A stretch of 46,712 bases of DNA from Gammaproteobacteria bacterium (lineage in GTDB: Bacteria > Pseudomonadota > Gammaproteobacteria > Pseudomonadales > Pseudohongiellaceae), in assembly GCA_019654215.1 (NCBI GenBank), contig BPDI01000023.1:1-46712 (forward strand), written 5' to 3'. A program made the translations under genes and the position numbers. Under the pieces are notes generated by a model. That model saw only the letters and a list, made by a program, of their open reading frames with translations, did no database searches and had not been told where the DNA came from. This document shows, in pieces, positions 44,131 to 46,712 of the stretch (position 1 is the first letter of the stretch; each line of letters begins with the position of its first letter).

Positions 44131-46712
44131 CTACAGTCTGTATGTTCCACCTAGGAAGATCATGCGGCCACGGGGGCTTGCTGGAAAGGCGTTTTCAGTC
44201 ATGAACGGGTCCTCTTCATTCAGATTCCTTATACCACCATAAATGGTGATTTCATCGCTATAGGTGTAGCTAGCGCTGATATCATGAATCCAGGTTTCAT
44301 CCATATAAACTTTTTTGCCATATAGCGTATCGGCAGTTTCTATCTCAACAGTGCCAAGTAGCATTTCGTCAAGATACTGCGACTGAAATGCCACACTAAA
44401 GTCACCATAATTCCAGCTGAGATAGACATTACCTGCGCGTTCTGGCCTTAAAATCTCACCCAGCTCAGGATTTACTTCATTAAGGTCTGCAGGGTTTGTG
44501 TAGAAGTCAATCTCATTCACTTCCGTCCCTTGCACATTTGCGCTGAAGTTATGAGCGCCGATAGTAAAATCATAGCCTATCGCTAGATCAATACCGCTCG
44601 TTTCTAAATCGGCAAAGTTGATGGCGGTTGAGCGCAAAAAGTTGAAACCACCGTGTTGCATAGATGATGAATCTGCATTTCGAGTAAACAAGGTGCAAAA
44701 TGCATCGTTTAGCGCAGCTTCTTTATAACAACCGTCGACAATGTCCTGAGAAGAAACAGAAGAAATTGCATCTTCGATCTCAATTTCCCAATAGTCGATA
44801 GTGAAACTCAGGCCTTCCAAGAAGTTTGGCTGATAAACTAACCCATAGGTTGTAGTGTCAGCAGTTTCTTCTGTCAGGTTGCGGTTACCCCCGGCAACGC
44901 CTCCAAATGAGCCGATAGGGATCAGCAAATACATAGTTTCCACTCTGTCAAATGGATCCACACCTATATTCTGCAAGTCTGCCACACAGTTCGCCTGATA
45001 ATTAGCTGCTAGGCCTGGTTGGTCGCCTTTCAAAGCATTAATTTGGGCGGCATCACAAGGGTCATTGGGTCGATAATTTTGACCAATTTCTGGACCAAAT
45101 AATCTGTGATATTAGGTGCACGAACCGCTTGAGAGACGCTGCCTCTGAACGCCAAATCATCAATAGGTGCCCAGACTAGATTAGTCTTCCAAGAAGTGGT
45201 GCTCCCAATGGTTGAATAATCTGCCCAGCGGCCTGCGCCATCCAAAGTTAGCTCGCGGGCAAACGGTGCGTCAGAAAGAAGTGGCAGTGATACTTCAACA
45301 TAAACGTCTGTAGTGTCGTAATCGCCACTCTCATTTTTATTTTGAAGTTGCGGTCTAAAAACAAGGTTGGAGTTCGCTGAATGCGTTTCCAAAAGCGTGC
45401 CGGCTGCAAACGGGGAGCCTGAAGGAATCACACCTAACTGCCAAGGATCGAACTTTGCGGTTGATTCTTCTTCACGCCACTCGATACCGGTTGCGAAACC
45501 AATCGGCCCGCCTGGAAGGTTAACAAATTCTTCTGTATCACCGACTAATGAAGCAGCAATAACGGTCTGTTCTAGTTCTAACTCGTCCCATGTTGGGGTG
45601 GTAACCCAGTCATGTGCTGCAGAAGTAACTGCTCCCTGGCCTGCCCAAATATTAATAGGCACGCAAGTTCCAGCGCCTGGGGTGAAGGAGAAATATCCGG
45701 CCTCATACGAAGGAATTTGAAACGGCGTATTCATTGCAGGTGCCGACGGATTCACATCTGCGCGGCAGGCAGGCTGGCCAGTAGCAGGATCAGTCACGGC
45801 GTCGATTGCAGCGAAGAATCGATCATTAATAACTTGTCCGGTACGGTTAACGTCTTGTTCAAAGCGCCCATAGTTAGCACTGATTTCCCAGCTCCAACCA
45901 TTGTCTAATTCTCCTTCGAGTCCGCCCACTATGCGTAATGTATCTCTCTCAGTTGTCCTGTGGGCATCAAAGAAGAGTGGGTCTACCGTAGTGGCAACCC
46001 CCCCAGTTGATTGAGCTACACCTTGGATAAATGAGGGTAAGTAAGGATTGTCAGCTGCTCCAAAAAGCAAGTCCCAGAAGGAATTAGGACGGGCATCAGT
46101 ATCAGTTTCCTGAGTCACGTACTTAAATTCACCGAAAAGTGTTGTCTGGTCGGTAAGATCGTAATGAGAAAGCAGATTAACAGTTAGTTTCTCATCAGGT
46201 AATAGGACGTCAAACGCATCATTACCGTAAACGTTCCACGAGTCCCCTCCGAAAACCCGCAAAGTTACCTGCTACCAACCCATCTTGGACCGGCGCATAG
46301 GACCCATCAGGGCCTACATTCCAGCAGCCACCCACAACGCCAAAGGAAGCTGCTCCGAATACTGAGTTGTATCCTGTAAAAGAATCCAGACAGTCCGGAT
46401 TCCCATTGCCATCTAGATCAATTGGCGTTTCAGGGTCGAATCCAGAAAAGGTGAAAGGATTTCCAGGAATTATATAACCGTAACCAGAAGTAAACGGAAA
46501 GGTCCGCTGTGGAAGGATTGCTCTTTGCGGGGCATTAGCTGCCCCGTTGATCAAAGCAGTTTCTGCCGCTGTTAATGATGGAGCGGAACCAAACTGGCTA
46601 GTGTAGTCAGAAATAAAGGCATCCTGAGTAGGAATTTTTAAACCAAAATTAGTTAATCCTGTATTGGCATAGTTATAGTATTGCGCGAAATTTGGAGTAG
46701 CTGAACCTATGT
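44131..46712 (-). CDS. TonB-dependent outer-membrane receptor, C-terminal part (two frameshifts)
   Basis: Outer-membrane beta-barrel for energised uptake, more than 850 residues in the window and open at the right edge, so the signal peptide and plug are outside. Barrel strands are plain: TVNLLSHYDLTDQTTLFGEF, ELTLDGAGRWADYSTIGS, FRGSVSQAVRAPNITD, LSFTIDYWEIEIEDAISSVS and the final RMIFLGGTYRL. The frame breaks near 46258 (RVFGGDSWNVYGND continues in another frame) and near 45106, where a missing T before LFGPEIGQNYRPNDPCDAAQ is evident. Long cysteine-bearing extracellular loops (CWNVGPDGSYAPV, ACRADVN) are typical of large receptors for polymers or complex organic ligands. Ligand unknown. 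Confidence 0.87.

Noticed and set aside
28010..46712. Genomic island or mobile element
   Set aside because: No integrase, transposase, flanking direct repeats or tRNA target are visible, and composition does not obviously differ from the ribosomal part.

Overview
The window reads as a gammaproteobacterial chromosome of moderate GC, probably a marine or environmental oligotroph. The evidence is the gene order (rplL-rpoB-rpoC, then str, S10, spc and alpha operons without interruption), gammaproteobacterial ribosomal protein sequences, and an accessory half with a TonB-dependent receptor, a periplasmic PQQ dehydrogenase and a Tat-exported molybdoenzyme. I cannot place it to genus. I saw no tRNA, rRNA, CRISPR array, transposase or phage gene.

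Layout. 1-8864: end of rplL, then rpoB and rpoC. 9025-13376: str operon (rpsL, rpsG, fusA, tuf), closed by a strong terminator. 13829-27929: S10, spc and alpha operons (rpsJ to rplQ, 28 genes) in the same order as E. coli, with a near-consensus sigma-70 promoter before rpsJ and a terminator after rplQ. 28010-46712: accessory and metabolic genes. These are an EamA exporter; on the minus strand a PQQ dehydrogenase, a DapA-like aldolase, an LspA-like peptidase, a histidine phosphatase and glycerol kinase; on the plus strand a beta-propeller/CehA-McbA metallohydrolase and an alpha/beta hydrolase; on the minus strand a translationally coupled trio (SorA-like molybdoenzyme, c-type cytochrome, SRPBCC protein) and a DUF2214 membrane protein; a divergent MFS transporter; and a TonB-dependent receptor that runs off the right edge.

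Reading quality. Many genes that must be intact for life (rplL, rpoB, rpoC, rpsG, rplE, secY, rpsM, rpsK, rpsD, rpoA) carry one or more single-base indels or an in-frame stop, mostly in short homopolymers. The family sequence resumes in another frame each time. I treat these as errors in the assembled sequence and give full-span coordinates. Indels come in blocks of one sign: inserted bases at about 100-2040 and 20.0-24.5 kb, missing bases at about 4.8-9.8, 25.1-26.9 and 36.4-36.8 kb. The same pattern affects the metallohydrolase, alpha/beta hydrolase, SRPBCC and TonB receptor genes, so those are probably intact in the organism too.

Functionally, the left 60% is core transcription and translation. 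The right 40% suggests periplasmic oxidation (PQQ alcohol or sugar oxidation, sulfite-type oxidation through a small cytochrome c), glycerol use, and uptake or hydrolysis of organic substrates. No clearly new defence or mobile system is present. The most unusual real features are acidic low-complexity tails on several large-subunit ribosomal proteins, above all a tandemly repeated tail on L5. Others are a perfect palindrome at the rpoC ribosome binding site, overlapping dyads between rpoC and rpsL, and the SRPBCC gene coupled to the sulfite-oxidase-type pair.
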